Shown piece by piece: positions 8,346-17,534 of a stretch of DNA of 64,000 nt. How positions within the stretch are numbered: the first letter of the stretch is position 1; every line of letters starts with the position of its first letter. Below the pieces are notes generated by a model. That model was not told the DNA's origin and did no database searches. It saw only the letters and a program-made list of their open reading frames with translations. Source of the stretch: Chloroflexus islandicus (GTDB taxonomy: Bacteria; Chloroflexota; Chloroflexia; Chloroflexales; Chloroflexaceae); assembly GCF_001650695.1 (NCBI RefSeq), contig NZ_LWQS01000038.1:267830-331829 (forward strand), read 5' to 3'. The position numbers and the translations under genes are program-made.

Positions 8346-9376
8346 CCCAGTATCGTGCTGCCGGAGTAGATATTGCCGCGGCGACGCGGGCGAAAGAGCT
8401 GATGACGGCGGCGGTGCGCAGCACCCACGGGCCGGCAGTGCTGGCCGGGATGGGAGCGTTTGGCGGGTGTTTTGATGCGGCGCTGGCGCTGGCCGGGATG
8501 CAAGCGCCGGTGCTGGTCAGCAGCACCGATGGCGTGGGCACCAAGACACTGGTGGCCGCTGCGCTTGGCCGCTATGACACCGTTGGGCAGGATTTAGTCA
8601 ATCACGCGATTAACGATATTTTGGTGCAGGGCGCGCGCCCGCTCTTCTTCCTCGATTACATTGCGGTGGCGAAGCTCGATCCGGTGCAGGTGGCAGCGAT
8701 TGTCGGCGGCGTCGCCGCCGGATGCCGCGCCGCCGGTTGCGCGCTGATTGGCGGCGAAACCGCCGAGATGCCCGATGTCTATGCTCCCGGCGCGTTCGAT
8801 CTGGCCGGCACCATCGTCGGCGTCGTCGAGCGGGATGCCATGCTGCCACGGGCCGATGTCGCCCCCGGCGATGCGATACTGGCGCTGCCAAGCACCGGCC
8901 TGCACACCAATGGCTACTCGCTAGCTCGCCGGATCGTCGCCCACCATTTTGCCGCTGAGGGTTATCACGCGCGCCCAGCCATCCTCGGCGGGCAAACCAT
9001 CGGCGAGGCGCTGCTGGCGATCCACCGCTGCTACCTGCCCGAAGTGACCGCATTGCGCGCAGCGGCGCCGGTCAAGGCGCTCTGCCATATCACCGGCGGC
9101 GGCATTTATGACAACCTACCCCGGGTGCTGCCGGCAGGCATGGGAGCCGCCATCGTGCGCGGCAGGTGGGACATCCCGCCGATTTGCCAATTGCTCGTCG
9201 AGGTTGGCGGCCTCAGCGAACAAGAAGCCTACCACGCGCTCAATATGGGGCTCGGCATGCTGGTGATAGTGCCGGTTGAAGCGGTGGCAACCGCGCTGGC
9301 AACCGCCCCGGAAGCGCGGTTGGTTGGTCACGTGACGGCCACGCCAGCGGTGCGGCTGGTGGATGAAGGGGAATAG
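8342..9376 (+). CDS. purM: Phosphoribosylformylglycinamidine cyclo-ligase (AIR synthetase)
   Basis: 344 residues, the usual length. Converts FGAM to AIR in purine synthesis. Hallmarks: SSTDGVGTKTLVA, the NDILVQGARPLFFLDY block, GGETAEMPDVY and LPSTGLHTNGYSLAR, and the ITGGGIYDNLPR motif in the C-terminal half. It overlaps hisG by ATGA and is the last gene of the four-gene operon; purC follows after a 574-bp repeat-rich gap. Confidence 0.97.
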   Translation: MTQYRAAGVDIAAATRAKELMTAAVRSTHGPAVLAGMGAFGGCFDAALALAGMQAPVLVSSTDGVGTKTLVAAALGRYDTVGQDLVNHAINDILVQGARPLFFLDYIAVAKLDPVQVAAIVGGVAAGCRAAGCALIGGETAEMPDVYAPGAFDLAGTIVGVVERDAMLPRADVAPGDAILALPSTGLHTNGYSLARRIVAHHFAAEGYHARPAILGGQTIGEALLAIHRCYLPEVTALRAAAPVKALCHITGGGIYDNLPRVLPAGMGAAIVRGRWDIPPICQLLVEVGGLSEQEAYHALNMGLGMLVIVPVEAVATALATAPEARLVGHVTATPAVRLVDEGE

Positions 9377-9950
9377 CCGAAACAGGGAAAAGGCACGAGC
9401 GCGTTGGTAGAGGAGCGTTTGCGCTAGTTGCCGGTATATCGCTCCGCTACAGCCATTGCTCCCGCATCAGCGGAAGATTGCTGTGAGGGCCGCGGCCCGC
9501 GCCCCTATGGGCAGCGTGCATCAGCGAGCCGGCGGCCCGCGTCCCTACGGGTTCAAGGGTGAACAGAACGTATGAGCGTAGACATGGTTGATGGCTGTAC
9601 GATGCACTGTTTCGCCCTCACCCCCAGCCCCTCTCCCACTGGCGCGGGTTCAAGGGCGGACAGAACATCTGTCCGGCACCCGGCCCTGAAGGGCCGGGCT
9701 AGGCTTACGAAGCCCGCTGCGCGGGCTGCTGGCCCTCACCCCCAGCCCCTCTCCCACTGGCGTGGGAGAGGGGAGTGTAGCACCGGGCTTTGAGGCATCG
9801 CACAGTGATCGACGGCTGTGTTCAACCACATGTTCTATAAGCCCCTCAACTTCTACGGGTAGCATTCATCGGCGGGCCAGCGGCCCGCGCCCCTACGGGT
9901 AGTATTCATCGGCGGGCCAGCGGCCCGCACCCCACGGGAAGGAGCAGACT
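9377..9950. repeat. Repeat-rich gap between purM and purC
   Basis: No gene. Contains several copies of the palindrome-bearing word CGGGCCAGCGGCCCGC (about 9870-9935) and similar text at 9490-9550, the element that also forms the array at 17.5 kb. At about 9610-9835 there are partial copies of the 168-bp repeat modules (CCTCACCCCCAGCCCCTCTC, CCCGGCCCTGAAGGGCCGGG, GCCCGCTGCGCGGGC). The last palindrome ends about 25 bases before the purC ATG, so it may influence purC expression. Confidence 0.75.
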
Positions 9951-10706
9951 ATGGAACTCGGACATGTATTGGCCGAAGGCAAAACGAAGATCGTGTACGC
10001 CCACCCCACCGATCCCGATCTGGCGATTCTGCGCCACAAAGACGGCATCACCGCCGGCGACGGCGCGCGCCGCAGTGTGATCGAGGGTAAAGGGGCGCTG
10101 GCCGGGCAAACAACGGCCAACGTCTTTCACTTGCTGAACCGGGCTGGGATTGCGACCCACTTCATCGCCGCGCCGGAACCAACCCTCACCGTCGTGCGGC
10201 GCTGCGCGATGATCCCGCTGGAAGTAGTGATGCGCCGCTTACCGGCGGGATCATACCTGCGCCGCCATCCCGAAGCGGCGGGACAGCGATTTGAGCCGCC
10301 GTTGGTTGAATTCTTTCTTAAAGACGACGCGCGCCACGACCCGCAGATCATGCCGGAAGAGATCGTCGCACAGGGGATCGCTACTGCCGCCGAAGTTGAG
10401 CAGATGACGAACATAGGCCGGCAGGTCTTTCAGACCCTTGAAACGGCGTGGGCCGCGCTCGATGTCACACTGGTTGATCTCAAAATCGAGTTTGGCCGGG
10501 CCAGTGATGGCAGCCTGCTGGTTGCCGACGTGATCGACAACGACTCGTGGCGGATCTGGCCGGGGGGCGATCCCAACCGCATGCTCGACAAGCAGGTCTA
10601 TCGTAATGCGCAGGTGGTTGATGAAACGTTGTTGGCTGATGTGCGCGAGCGGTACGCGCTGGTGGCCGAACTGACCGGACGGTGGGTTACGAAGGAAGGA
10701 CGCTAA
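9951..10706 (+). CDS. purC: Phosphoribosylaminoimidazole-succinocarboxamide synthase
   Basis: 251 residues. Joins CAIR and aspartate using ATP in purine synthesis. Recognised by LAEGKTKIVYAHP at the N-terminus (nucleotide loop), the RRLPAGSYLRRHP region, LVDLKIEFGR and LLVADVIDNDSWRIWP. GGAAGGAG at 9939-9946 is a good ribosome site. It lies downstream of purM but is separated by a repeat-filled gap and may have its own promoter. Confidence 0.96.
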   Translation: MELGHVLAEGKTKIVYAHPTDPDLAILRHKDGITAGDGARRSVIEGKGALAGQTTANVFHLLNRAGIATHFIAAPEPTLTVVRRCAMIPLEVVMRRLPAGSYLRRHPEAAGQRFEPPLVEFFLKDDARHDPQIMPEEIVAQGIATAAEVEQMTNIGRQVFQTLETAWAALDVTLVDLKIEFGRASDGSLLVADVIDNDSWRIWPGGDPNRMLDKQVYRNAQVVDETLLADVRERYALVAELTGRWVTKEGR

Positions 10707-10729
10707 CGAATATTTCGTGTAACAAATAA

Positions 10730-10759
10730 TTGCGCATGCTAGCCGGGACGTGCTATAGT
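10730..10759 (+). promoter_or_regulatory. Promoter of the GlsB-like gene
   Basis: TTGCGC (10730-10735), an 18-base spacer, then TGC-TATAGT (TATAGT at 10754-10759) with an extended -10. Confidence 0.6.
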
Positions 10760-10813
10760 GCCAGTGTCGCTGTAGCCAATCCAGCGTATGGACGTATGGA
10801 AAGGAGGCAACCG

Positions 10814-11080
10814 ATGATACTCGATCCCGGCGGCATTATTGCGTGGATTGTGGTCGGCTTGATTGCCGGCTGGCTGGCCGGCAAAGTAACCGGCAGCTCG
10901 CAAGGGTTGGCCGGTAATCTGATCCTAGGCCTGATCGGCGCGTTTGTAGGAGGTTTCGTCTTTGGCTTGCTTGGCATCCACGGCAGCGCCGGTTTTCTAG
11001 GGAGTATCGTCGTGGCCACCATCGGCGCAATTATTTTGGTGGCTATTGGGCGAATCCTGTCTGGTAAACGGGTAGGGTAA
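10814..11080 (+). CDS. GlsB/YeaQ/YmgE family small membrane protein
   Basis: 88 residues from ATG 10814, preceded by AGGAGG at 10802-10807. Three hydrophobic Gly-rich helices are visible: GGIIAWIVVGLIAGWLAG, a second with GLIGAFVGGFVFGLLG, and a third (GSIVVATIGAIILVAIGRIL). This is the transglycosylase-associated protein family, commonly linked to envelope stress, with no enzymatic activity established. It has its own promoter. Confidence 0.9.
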   Translation: MILDPGGIIAWIVVGLIAGWLAGKVTGSSQGLAGNLILGLIGAFVGGFVFGLLGIHGSAGFLGSIVVATIGAIILVAIGRILSGKRVG

Positions 11081-11096
11081 CGGTGAACGCGGCGGT

Positions 11097-11119
11097 GCGG
11101 CGGTGAGCCGTACCGCCGC
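11097..11119. terminator. Weak hairpin between convergent genes
   Basis: GCGGCGGT and ACCGCCGC pair around a 7-nt loop in the 45-bp gap between the GlsB-like gene and the minus-strand glycosidase-like gene. No T-tract is present. Confidence 0.35.
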
Positions 11120-11125
11120 GCCCCG

Positions 11126-13087
11126 TTACTGCGACCTAGGAATCACAATCAGCCGTGGCGCGGTGGTTAGCGTTAATGTTTCCGATAACGGCAGCACAAC
11201 GCCGGTAGCATCATAGATCGCACGAGCATTAGCCGGCACGGAATAGGTTCGCTCGACGCCATCAACGCTCCAGACCACAATCACCTCGCTCTCAGCCGCG
11301 CGGAAATGGTACCCCTCTAATCCAGCCATCGTCACCGGACGCAGATAGCGCGCTGCGCCGAGCTGTTGGCGGGCAAATTGGAAGGCGCGAAAGGCCGGCA
11401 CTGGTTGTTGCCGGCTATCGAGCAGGCCACCCTCTTGCCAGCCGGGGCCGTTGAGCGTATACCAGTGCGACATCAACAGGTCAGCGGCGATGGTGCGAGC
11501 ATACAACCGTAGCACCGCATCGGCTTTCGCCTCCTCGAAGCCGTTGGGCCGGCAAGTAGGAGAGCTGCGGTAGCATAATAACGATCCCTCATTCATCATC
11601 AATGGCTTGGCATAGCCGTACCGGGCCAATGTAGCGCGCAGATACTCAGCTTTGCCGAGTGTCGCGCCGCCGCGATCGCTCCAATTCGGACGCTCGCGGT
11701 CGGGATCACGGTTGGGGCTAAAATAACCGTAGGCGTGGTAGGCGACAATATCGAAATACGCGCCACCACCGGCGCGCAAGATTGCCTCGAAGAAGCGACC
11801 GGCCCGGCAAGGCTGGCCATTGGCCAATGGTCGATCAGGCGCGCAGTCGAGCAGCAAGCCGCCCAGAATCACCTGCGCCCGCGGATCGGCAGCCTTGATA
11901 GCGGGATAGGCAGCTTTGAGCATCGCTGCATACGCCGCCCCGCCGTAGCCATCGTTATCGTTCTCATCGGCCCAACAGCCAAACGGCTCATCACCGCCAA
12001 CGAGTTGAAACGGCGCATCCGGTTCATTGCCCAACTCCCAAAAAGTCACATTGTAGGGGGGTTGGCGATAGCGCGCCACTACATCGGTCAGAAAGGCGGC
12101 GAAGGCGGGCAAGGCATCAGTGCGGATCGGGCCGCAAGGTTTATTGGGTTGCGCCTGCGCCCACACTGGCGCATTGCGCACAACCACCATCGGCACCGCA
12201 CCAGCAGCATTGATCGCGAGGATGTCAGCCTCGACCTGCCGCAACGCATCCCAATTGCGCGTGCCGGGGGTTGGCTCGACTTCATCCCAGCGAATGCCGT
12301 TATAGCGCACCCAATCAGCGCCGAGTTCGGCTAGTTGCGTGGCTGTTACACGCCCAAAGCCACGATTGATCTCAACCCCAAACACTGAACGCCCGCCGCG
12401 CAGATCAGGGAAGGGTTGGGACACAGTGTACAGTTCACGCCCCAGCAAACCGAGCAATACTCGCGAACGAGCCGGGTTCTGCGGGTGCCACTCGAAACGC
12501 GCCCGCTCAAACCACTGCGTCAACACCAGATCGCCGTTGGCGTTGCGCTCCATCTGCGGCGCGGTTAATGGGTAGCCGAACAGGGCCAGCGATTGGGCAT
12601 AGCGGCTGAGGCCGGGAATCCGCAGCCCGTTATTCTGCCAATAGGTGCGAAAACCATTGCCCGGTTCTTGATCACAGACATTATGGCCAGTTTCGGGGAA
12701 CCAGAGACAACCGGGTTGCGGCCCGGCATCGGGCGGATCGGCAAACGGATCGCGTCCGGCCCGCGCTAATGCTTCAGCCCCCATGCGCCCGATCTGGATG
12801 CGATAGGCAGGCGGATTGCCCGGATGCAACTCTAACCGATTCCGTTCCGTCCATTGGACGGTTAAGGTGCGGCCTTCATCACCAACGAACTGTTCCAGCG
12901 GACTGATCGGATAGCCAAAGACCGGCAGGCCGCCATTGTCGCGCCAATACGCGACAAACGACGGATGCAAGCAGGTATCGATCAACGGCACATCAGGAAA
13001 ACAGAGCGGTTCGGTTGGCTGGGCAATCGCCGGCGCCGGCCCGGCGAGCAACGCCAGCGCCAACAAGAGCAAGATCCACTTCTTCAT
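11126..13087 (-). CDS. Secreted clan-A glycoside hydrolase-like protein with two N-terminal surface modules
   Basis: Start at ATG 13087 (GAAGG 7 bases upstream) gives the signal peptide MKKWILLLLALALLAGPAPA; 653 residues. Residues ~30-210 hold two modules of ~80 residues, each with GLPVFGYPxS, (V/L)QW(T/F)ER and a LGxxG ending (for example WFERARFEWHPQNP). The same module occurs in the sortase at 47968. The remainder resembles a (beta/alpha)8 glycosidase of clan A: GVEINRGFGRV, the acid/base-type ELGNEPDAPF, and a later LMMNEGSLL that could hold the nucleophile Glu. Substrate unknown. It lies 43 bases after the glycosyltransferase gene on the same strand. Confidence 0.75.
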   Translation of the reverse strand: MKKWILLLLALALLAGPAPAIAQPTEPLCFPDVPLIDTCLHPSFVAYWRDNGGLPVFGYPISPLEQFVGDEGRTLTVQWTERNRLELHPGNPPAYRIQIGRMGAEALARAGRDPFADPPDAGPQPGCLWFPETGHNVCDQEPGNGFRTYWQNNGLRIPGLSRYAQSLALFGYPLTAPQMERNANGDLVLTQWFERARFEWHPQNPARSRVLLGLLGRELYTVSQPFPDLRGGRSVFGVEINRGFGRVTATQLAELGADWVRYNGIRWDEVEPTPGTRNWDALRQVEADILAINAAGAVPMVVVRNAPVWAQAQPNKPCGPIRTDALPAFAAFLTDVVARYRQPPYNVTFWELGNEPDAPFQLVGGDEPFGCWADENDNDGYGGAAYAAMLKAAYPAIKAADPRAQVILGGLLLDCAPDRPLANGQPCRAGRFFEAILRAGGGAYFDIVAYHAYGYFSPNRDPDRERPNWSDRGGATLGKAEYLRATLARYGYAKPLMMNEGSLLCYRSSPTCRPNGFEEAKADAVLRLYARTIAADLLMSHWYTLNGPGWQEGGLLDSRQQPVPAFRAFQFARQQLGAARYLRPVTMAGLEGYHFRAAESEVIVVWSVDGVERTYSVPANARAIYDATGVVLPLSETLTLTTAPRLIVIPRSQ

Positions 13088-13130
13088 TGATTTGCCTTCA
13101 TTGATGTGATGAGCCGGATGATTCATAGAT

Positions 13131-14600
13131 TTACCACTGGCACTGATGGATCGTCAATGGCACGGCATAACGCGGATCAGGAATCTCGGCAATGACCGGA
13201 CAACGTTCCACCAGATCAGGCCGGCCCGCTAACAGTGACAATACCTGCTCTTGCAAGACGAGGTACTGCGGTTGATAGCGATCGATCGCGTACTGCGCCG
13301 CGGCGGGGAACCCGCCTGATCCTAATTGAGCCGCAATATCGGGCTGCAAGAGGCCGGCAAAGTCGATCAGCGGACGTTGCGCATAATAGCCGATAATGCC
13401 GATTTCGAGCGTGGCGACGCTCGCCGCAGGCGCTGTATTGGCGGCCAGCCATTCGCCGGCGGCGCGGTACACCGTCAGCCGTTGATCGATCTGCTGGCCG
13501 ATGCGGTAGACCGATCCGCTAAGCCAAAAGACCATACCCCCCAACACCAGCACAGTTCCGGCGATCGCCAACCAATTGCCGCCAATGCGCTGAAGCAAGC
13601 GAACCAACACTCGCACCCCAACCCCAAACGCCGGGGCCAGACCGATCACCAATGGCGCAACATACCAGAAATAGCCGGCGACGTGCAAAACAGTATAGGC
13701 TAAACCATACAGCGCAGCCCAACCGATCAAGATCAACCAGCGCGGCGAGCGCAGCGTCGCAAAGAGACCAATCCCGGCCAGCGCAAACACGATCTGGTAA
13801 AACGGTTGGCGCACATAGCCGTTGAGGGTGACCTGCAACCGATCAACAAAATCGTAAAAGCCGGGGATGAGCGCCTGCTGTTGCTTGGCATAGAGCGTCA
13901 CCGGCAATGGCGCGCCATAGACCACCCATGCCAGCCCAAGACCGGCAGCGACAATCGCGACCCACACCAGCGCCGCAACCCATGGCCACCGCCGCCAATC
14001 TCGCCAGTTGCCGTGATCAATCATCAGCAGCAATAGCGCCAACGGCCCGGCCAGTATGCCATCAGGCCGCAGCCAGACCAGCGCCCCCAGCAGCGCGCCG
14101 GTCAGCCATTGCCGGCCTTGGGCCGCACTTACAAACGCCCACAACGTGAGCGCCATCGCCGGCAACGTCTCGCTCCCGAGGGTCGTCAGTGGGAGCGGCA
14201 TGAGCAAATAGAGCAAAGCTGCCGCCGCGCCGACCAACTCATCGCGCCACAGCCGGCCCAAGTGCCACAATGCCAGCGCGCCGGCGGCATGGCTGAGGCA
14301 GCCGATCAGATTGGCGACGAGCGGTAATGGCCAACCCACCAACGCCACCGGCGCAAGGATCAGACCAAAGAGCGGCGCCGTGGTGCTGAGTGTAGCTGTA
14401 CCGGGATTGTAGACAAAGCCGTGACCGGTTGCGAGATTGAGCGCGTAGCGGTACGTGATGTATGGGTCATCGTAGCCGCGCTGGTAGAGAAAAGCGAATA
14501 ACACCAAGCCGGTGATGATGGCCAAGAGCCACCCAAATCGTTCAAGTACGTTCACCAGCGGAGGAGTCGGGGAGGATTGGATGAGTTCGTTTCTCGCCAC
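13131..14600 (-). CDS. GT-C type membrane glycosyltransferase
   Basis: 489 residues with about ten to twelve membrane helices. The first extracytoplasmic loop carries an acidic pair in GYDDPYITYRYALNLATG HG, followed by YNPG, the arrangement of lipid-phosphate-sugar dependent GT-C enzymes (GT39/GT87-like). It likely adds sugars to exported or membrane molecules using a polyprenyl-phosphate sugar donor. The soluble C-terminus (about 390-489) ends RYAVPLTIHQCQW. The 5' end of this gene, with its upstream DNA, is partly duplicated at 14695 (see repeat). It precedes the glycosidase-like gene, suggesting a glycan-related pair. Confidence 0.85.
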   Translation of the reverse strand: MARNELIQSSPTPPLVNVLERFGWLLAIITGLVLFAFLYQRGYDDPYITYRYALNLATGHGFVYNPGTATLSTTAPLFGLILAPVALVGWPLPLVANLIGCLSHAAGALALWHLGRLWRDELVGAAAALLYLLMPLPLTTLGSETLPAMALTLWAFVSAAQGRQWLTGALLGALVWLRPDGILAGPLALLLLMIDHGNWRDWRRWPWVAALVWVAIVAAGLGLAWVVYGAPLPVTLYAKQQQALIPGFYDFVDRLQVTLNGYVRQPFYQIVFALAGIGLFATLRSPRWLILIGWAALYGLAYTVLHVAGYFWYVAPLVIGLAPAFGVGVRVLVRLLQRIGGNWLAIAGTVLVLGGMVFWLSGSVYRIGQQIDQRLTVYRAAGEWLAANTAPAASVATLEIGIIGYYAQRPLIDFAGLLQPDIAAQLGSGGFPAAAQYAIDRYQPQYLVLQEQVLSLLAGRPDLVERCPVIAEIPDPRYAVPLTIHQCQW

Positions 14601-14657
14601 CGTTTGTTTCCAATATGAATCACACCGACGGTTACTTGCTGCGGTAACAGTTTATCA

Positions 14658-14688
14658 TGGAGTGCGGCAGTCAAACTGTCGCACTCGA
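14658..14688. repeat. 31-nt palindromic repeat, copy 2 (decayed)
   Basis: As at 873 but with a few changed positions (GCAGTC and ACTGTCGC keep partial pairing), at the end of the first 177-bp unit. Confidence 0.85.
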
Positions 14689-14833
14689 TAGGTAATGGCC
14701 AAGAGCCACCCAAATCGTTCAAGTACGTTCACCAGTGGAGGAGTCAGGGAGGAGGCTGAGATCGTTTCTCGCCACCGTTTGTTTCCAATATGAATCATAC
14801 CAACGGTTCCTTGCTGACGGTAACAGTTTATCA

Positions 14834-14864
14834 TGGAGTGCGGCAGTTAAACTGCCGCACTCCA
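14834..14864. repeat. 31-nt palindromic repeat, copy 3
   Basis: Identical to the copy at 873-903; forms the boundary between the 177-bp duplication and the following 185-bp duplication. Confidence 0.9.
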
Positions 14865-15202
14865 AAGGATAAAATGCCGGCTAGCATCCCACCTAAAAGC
14901 GCACGATCCTTACAAAACTATGACACATCAACGCGCAAAGCGCGGTATGATACAGCTATCTGTAGCAAGTAATCTAGCATCGTTGCAACGGTACAGACTC
15001 CTTGCCCATTGTGTGAAATGGAGTGCGGCAGTTAAACTGCCGCACTCCAAAGGATAAAACACCGGCCAGCATCCCACCTAAAAGCGCACGATCCTTACAA
15101 AACTATGACACATCAACGCGCAAAGCGCGGTATGATACAGCTATCCGTGCCAAGTAACTTAGCATCATTGCAGCGGTACAGACCAATTGCTCATCGCGTG
15201 AA
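14865..15202. repeat. Second tandem duplication (period 185) upstream of sulP copy 1
   Basis: 14865-15017 is repeated at 15050-15202; shared words include CCTAAAAGCGCACGATCCTT and ACATCAACGCGCAAAGCGCG. The palindrome at 15019 lies between the two copies. Each copy carries GCGCAAAGCGCGG followed by TATGAT (14946-14951 and 15131-15136), a likely -10; the same CGCGGTATGATA word occurs before the second SulP gene (17494-17499). The duplication thus doubles the putative sulP promoter. Confidence 0.85.
15019..15049. repeat. 31-nt palindromic repeat, copy 4
   Basis: Identical to the copies at 873 and 14834, between the two 185-bp units. Confidence 0.9.
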
Positions 15203-15285
15203 TTGCAACGTTATCCGAGTATAGCTGTATTGCACCTTCTTGTCGATTCGCGTTTGTTCTGCATATTGTCACACCAACCGAAGTC

Positions 15286-17391
15286 ATGCTCGACTACTTC
15301 CGTTCAGCTACCACGTTGTTCACCCAACCCATCCGGCTGGTGCGTTCCTTCACGCCCGACACATTGCGCGCCGACTTCCTCGCCGGGTTGACCGTTGGAC
15401 TCGTGTTGTTACCCCAATCGCTCGCCTTCGCGATTTTAGGCGGATTGCCACCCATTGTCGGTCTATACAGTGCGTTGACGGCGACAATCGCCGGCGCGCT
15501 GTGGGGGTCGTCGAGCCATCTCAACAGCGGCCCAACCAACACCGCCGCCATCATCACCCTCTCGGTACTGGCGCCTGTGGTCACGGTCGGCAGCGCCGAC
15601 TTCGTCACGGCGGCTAGTCTGATTGCAGTCATGGCCGGAATCATCCGGTTGATCATGGGGGTGGCACGCTTGGGCATACTGGTCAACTTTGTCTCTGATG
15701 CGGTCTCGGTTGGCTTTACCGCTGGCGCCGGCATTCTCATTCTCTCAAACCAGATCAGTCCCATCTTGCGGATCGATCTCCCTCCCGGCGCCGATCTGTT
15801 TACCACCATCAGCGAGATCTCCGGCCATCTTGACGCCATCCATTGGCCATCGCTGGCGGTTGGCATGGCGACGATTGCGCTGATCGTACTTGTGCCGCGG
15901 CTGACACGCAAGATTCCGGCAGTGTTGATCAGCATTGTGGTGGTGTCGCCAGTGGTCTGGTTTCTCGATCTGAAATCGCAAGGGGTGCGGGTCATGGGGC
16001 CAGTGCCGCCGGGTTTCCCGCCGCTCGCCCAACTGCCGATCTTCGATCTCGACCTGATCGCGCACTTACTCAACGGTGCGCTCGCCTTAGCCATCATTGG
16101 GTTGGTTGAAGCAGTAGCAATTGCGCGCGCAATTGCCGGCTACACCGGCCAGCGCATTGATAGCAACCAAGAGTTCGTCGGCCAAGGCTTGGCGAATATC
16201 GTGTCAGGCATGTTTTCCGGCATGCCCTGCTCGAGCTCGTTCAACCGCTCGGCGCTGGCGTTTCAGTCTGGCGGCAAAACGGCGCTCACGGCAGTAGTTT
16301 CAGGCATCACGGTGTTTCTCGCCACCACGGTGCTGGGGCCATTGTTGGCCGAAGTGCCGCGGGCCGCGCTGGCCGGCGCATTGGCTGTAACCGCGTGGAG
16401 CATGGTTGACCGGCGCAATATGGCGCGGATCTGGCGCGGCTCGCGTAGTGAGGGGGTGATTATGGTGATCACGCTGGTGCTCACCCTCACCTTGCCGCTG
16501 CAATTCGCCATCTTGATCGGCGTGTTGATGTCGCTCGGCTATTACCTGCTGCGCACCGCGACCCCCCGCGTCGAGGCGGTCGTGCCCGATGCCGGCTTCC
16601 GCCACTGGGAGAGCGCCCAAGGCCAGCCAATGTGCCCCCAGTTGCTGGTCATCGATCTGCAAGGCGACCTCTACTTCGGCGCCGTCAACCACGTCGAAGA
16701 ACACCTCCTGCGCCTGCTTGACCGCCAGCCGGGTGTGCGGTTTATGCTCTTGCGCATGCACAGCGTCAACCAGTGCGATGTCAGCGGCATTCGCGCCCTC
16801 GAAACCATCCGCCGCGCTTTGCGCGTGCGCGGTGGCGACCTCTACTTCGTGCGCGTGCGGGCCAGCGTGATGTACCGGATGCAGATCAGCGGCTTCTATG
16901 AGCAACTCGGCCCCGAACGCTTCCTCGATGAAGACAAGGCGATCGAATTTCTCTTTCACCGTGTGCTCGACCCCGCCGTCTGCATCTACGAATGCGACCG
17001 CCGCGTCTTCCGCGAATGCCAAGAGCTGCCCAAACAGGCGCTGCCAGACCACTTGACTATCCCGCTGCTCGACGGCAAGCTACCGGCCCAGATCAATGCT
17101 CGCGCCTTGTGGGAAGCGTTACACGAACCACAACCACCCACCGTCATCGATGTGCGCGAACCGCGCGAATTCCAGCGCGGCCACATTCCGGGTGCGCGCA
17201 ACATCCCGCTCTCACGGCTGATCAGCGAGCGCGACGCCGTGCCGGCGGGGCCGATCGTGCTAGTCTGCCGCAGCGGGAGGCGCAGTATGAGAGCAGCGGC
17301 GTTGCTGGCCGGACGCACCCCGCCGCCGCAGGTGCTGGAGGGTGGTATGCTGGCGTGGGAAGCGGCCAATCTGCTTGAAGCGGTGGAGTAA
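15286..17391 (+). CDS. SulP-family anion transporter with STAS and rhodanese domains, copy 1
   Basis: 701 residues. The N-terminal ~410 residues form the SLC26/SulP membrane domain (about 12 helices; LLPQSLAFAILGGLPPIVGLYSA and the GMPCSSSFNRSAL block). Residues ~445-560 are a STAS domain with NQCDVSG at the position of the phosphorylatable Ser in anti-anti-sigma factors. Residues ~600-700 are a rhodanese domain with active-site Cys in VCRSGRRS. The rhodanese suggests handling of a sulfur species, sulfate or related, but substrate is not shown by sequence. The C-terminal half is nearly identical to the copy at 17902; the membrane half is more diverged. Start ATG has only a weak ribosome site. 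Confidence 0.9.
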   Translation: MLDYFRSATTLFTQPIRLVRSFTPDTLRADFLAGLTVGLVLLPQSLAFAILGGLPPIVGLYSALTATIAGALWGSSSHLNSGPTNTAAIITLSVLAPVVTVGSADFVTAASLIAVMAGIIRLIMGVARLGILVNFVSDAVSVGFTAGAGILILSNQISPILRIDLPPGADLFTTISEISGHLDAIHWPSLAVGMATIALIVLVPRLTRKIPAVLISIVVVSPVVWFLDLKSQGVRVMGPVPPGFPPLAQLPIFDLDLIAHLLNGALALAIIGLVEAVAIARAIAGYTGQRIDSNQEFVGQGLANIVSGMFSGMPCSSSFNRSALAFQSGGKTALTAVVSGITVFLATTVLGPLLAEVPRAALAGALAVTAWSMVDRRNMARIWRGSRSEGVIMVITLVLTLTLPLQFAILIGVLMSLGYYLLRTATPRVEAVVPDAGFRHWESAQGQPMCPQLLVIDLQGDLYFGAVNHVEEHLLRLLDRQPGVRFMLLRMHSVNQCDVSGIRALETIRRALRVRGGDLYFVRVRASVMYRMQISGFYEQLGPERFLDEDKAIEFLFHRVLDPAVCIYECDRRVFRECQELPKQALPDHLTIPLLDGKLPAQINARALWEALHEPQPPTVIDVREPREFQRGHIPGARNIPLSRLISERDAVPAGPIVLVCRSGRRSMRAAALLAGRTPPPQVLEGGMLAWEAANLLEAVE

Positions 17392-17493
17392 CGAAGAGAC
17401 CATTGATAACGTGAGAGGGGGGATTGGCGCGGACGGACTAAAACCCGGTCTTCGCAATGCCAGAGCGGTGCAACATCGTGACGAAAATCGCGG

Positions 17494-17499
17494 TATGAT
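17494..17499 (+). promoter_or_regulatory. Putative -10 of the second sulP gene
   Basis: TATGAT within CGCGGTATGATA, the same word as in both duplicated units upstream of sulP copy 1. No convincing -35 hexamer. Confidence 0.4.
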
Positions 17500-17534
17500 A
17501 ATAACCATATTCACAAGCAGTTCCTGATCACGAT

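Larger units (their letters stand above)
14518..14866. repeat. Tandem duplication (period 177) carrying the 5' end of the glycosyltransferase gene
   Basis: The stretch from 14518 (inside the first codons region of the minus-strand glycosyltransferase) to 14694 is repeated at 14695-14866 with scattered changes. Shared words include GCCAAGAGCCACCCAAATCG, GTTTGTTTCCAATATGAATC and AACAGTTTATCATGGAGTGC. Each copy ends with the 31-nt palindrome. The second copy therefore contains a dead fragment of about 25 codons of the gene. Confidence 0.9.
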
